From: Babylonia areolata
Lineage: Eukaryota; Mollusca; Gastropoda; Neogastropoda; Buccinidae
DNA length: 64,000 nucleotides
Assembly (NCBI RefSeq): GCF_041734735.1
Contig: NC_134898.1
Span: 45,636,341-45,700,340 of the forward strand
Direction: 5' to 3'
This document shows, piece by piece, positions 63,001 to 64,000 of this stretch. Each line of letters opens with the position of its first letter. The first letter of the stretch is position 1. The notes beneath the pieces were generated by a model. That model saw only the letters and a program-made list of their open reading frames with translations, ran no database searches and was not told the DNA's origin. The translations under genes and the position numbers were made by a program.

Positions 63001-64000
63001 TCATCCGGGTTGGTCATGGTTGGGGCGTAGGCACTGACAATGGTGAGGTGCTTCTGGCCAGATGCCAGTGGGAGTTTCATGGTCATAAGCCTATCGTTGA
63101 CTCCCTTTGGGATTCCAGCTAGCTTGCTGACAAGTTCTGTTTTTACTGCAAAACCAACGCCGGCCTCACGTCGCTCTTCGCTTCCTCGTCCACTGCAGAA
63201 GAAGGTGTAACCAGATCCCTGTTCGTTGAGCTCACCTTCGCCTGCAAGCCGGGTCTCACTCAAGGCTGTGATGTCGATGTTGTATCTGGCGAGTTCGGAT
63301 GCAACTAGTGCCTTTCTCCTTTGGGGTCTGTCCGCGTCGTCTCTGTCCAGGAGAGTCCTTATGTTCCAAGTACCAATGGTGAGAGGAACGATCCTCGTTT
63401 TTTTCTTTTCTTTCTCTTTGTTTCGACCGCTGATGTAGGGTCCCCGCCAGCCGCGGTATGCTGGCCAGGGTGATAAGGAGCAGGCAATTTTTAGTGCACC
63501 TTTTCTAGCCCCTTCCTCATGCCAGGGAGGTGAGCAGTGCGTTCCTAAAGAGGGCTGCTCAGACTGACGGCTGCCGAGCTCCATCGCTGCTCCTGTCGAT
63601 GAAGAACGACCCTATGGCCTGAACCGCCTGCGTGCAGGTCTGCGGCTGCGACTGCCAGTGTACCCACACCTGTCGTTTCGTCGCTCGCCTGTCGCCACAG
63701 GACTTGGGGGTGATGAAAGGATGAAGGATGAAAGGTCATTAAGGATGACTGATGACTTGCGCGATGAGTTTGTTTAAAGTGAAGAGGAGTTGCGCAACGT
63801 CGACCTCACTCTCTCGTCCGGGTCCACCAATTTCCAGTGGCAAGACTAAGTCGAGACGACTGGAGGATGAGCACGGATGCAGTGGATGACCAAGATATCC
63901 TTTCGCTGTCTCATCTTGCTCTCTGCACTCCACAGTGCGTTGCTGTAACAGCCTTCCTCTCCGTTGAACCGATAGGTTTCTTCCGCAGATTCTGCCGGAT
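60085..64000 (-). mobile_element. APE-type LINE with C-terminal C2H2 zinc finger
   Basis: Read on the minus strand: an AP-like endonuclease (IGTWNIRTLLDRDDADRPQR at about 63385, [35 protein letters not shown] and TDHRLVVS at about 62640-62750). A reverse transcriptase follows at 62085-60718 (GKAPGSDSIPAEVYK, STYVDLTKAFDTVSREGLWK, GVKQGCVLAPTLFSLMF, FADDCSLN), then RWAGHVTRMPD and the finger CPNCQRTFRAQNGLFSHLRIH. About five frameshifts separate the segments, one of them near an endonuclease deletion at about 62935, so this copy is dead but young. It probably continues past the right edge. The clade is not certain (RTE/CR1/I range). Confidence 0.9.

Overview
The window is nuclear DNA of an animal, most likely a marine gastropod mollusc. 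The reasons are split genes with GT/AG introns, dense tRNA-derived SINEs of three or more families, several non-LTR retrotransposon clades, TTAA-flanked miniature transposons, and very many (TG)n, tetranucleotide and minisatellite arrays. This placement rests on sequence style and remembered families, not on a search. No prokaryotic, viral, LTR or Polinton feature was found.

Two host genes converge. On the + strand, exons at 1241-1350, 2924-2984, 5078-5301, 7152-7302 and 9505-9570 join in phase into the 3' part of an unrecognised gene with a coiled-coil-like segment; its 5' part lies left of the window. On the - strand, 15 exons from 58861 down to 27684 join without a phase conflict into 900 codons plus a stop. 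The product has a Sec23/Sec24-type zinc finger (two CxxC pairs), a VWA domain with a complete MIDAS metal site, a beta-sandwich-like segment and a helical C-terminus. This is the family usually labelled 'circularly permutated Ras protein 1-like' in invertebrates, but no Ras nucleotide-binding motif is visible.

The rest is repeats. Between the two gene ends lie a 2.9 kb G-rich minisatellite (15.94-18.89 kb) and a 58/59-bp satellite with decaying flanks (23.9-27.6 kb). Introns of the VWA gene carry a 19-20 unit 43-bp array, a 2 kb pentamer-phased satellite broken by a LINE, SINEs, and a dispersed repeat with a strong splice donor on the gene's sense strand. At the right edge, upstream of the VWA gene, lies a recently degraded APE-type LINE with a C2H2 zinc finger at its C-terminus.

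The most unusual pattern concerns exon edges. At least six exon/intron boundaries of the two genes have been copied in tandem into the adjoining intron together with their splice site (clearest at - strand exons 5, 8, 12 and 14), and others have arrays abutting the splice site. The exon 8 acceptor has about 19 decoys 43 bp apart. The exon 5 donor has a second copy exactly 150 nt downstream with the reading frame open in between.
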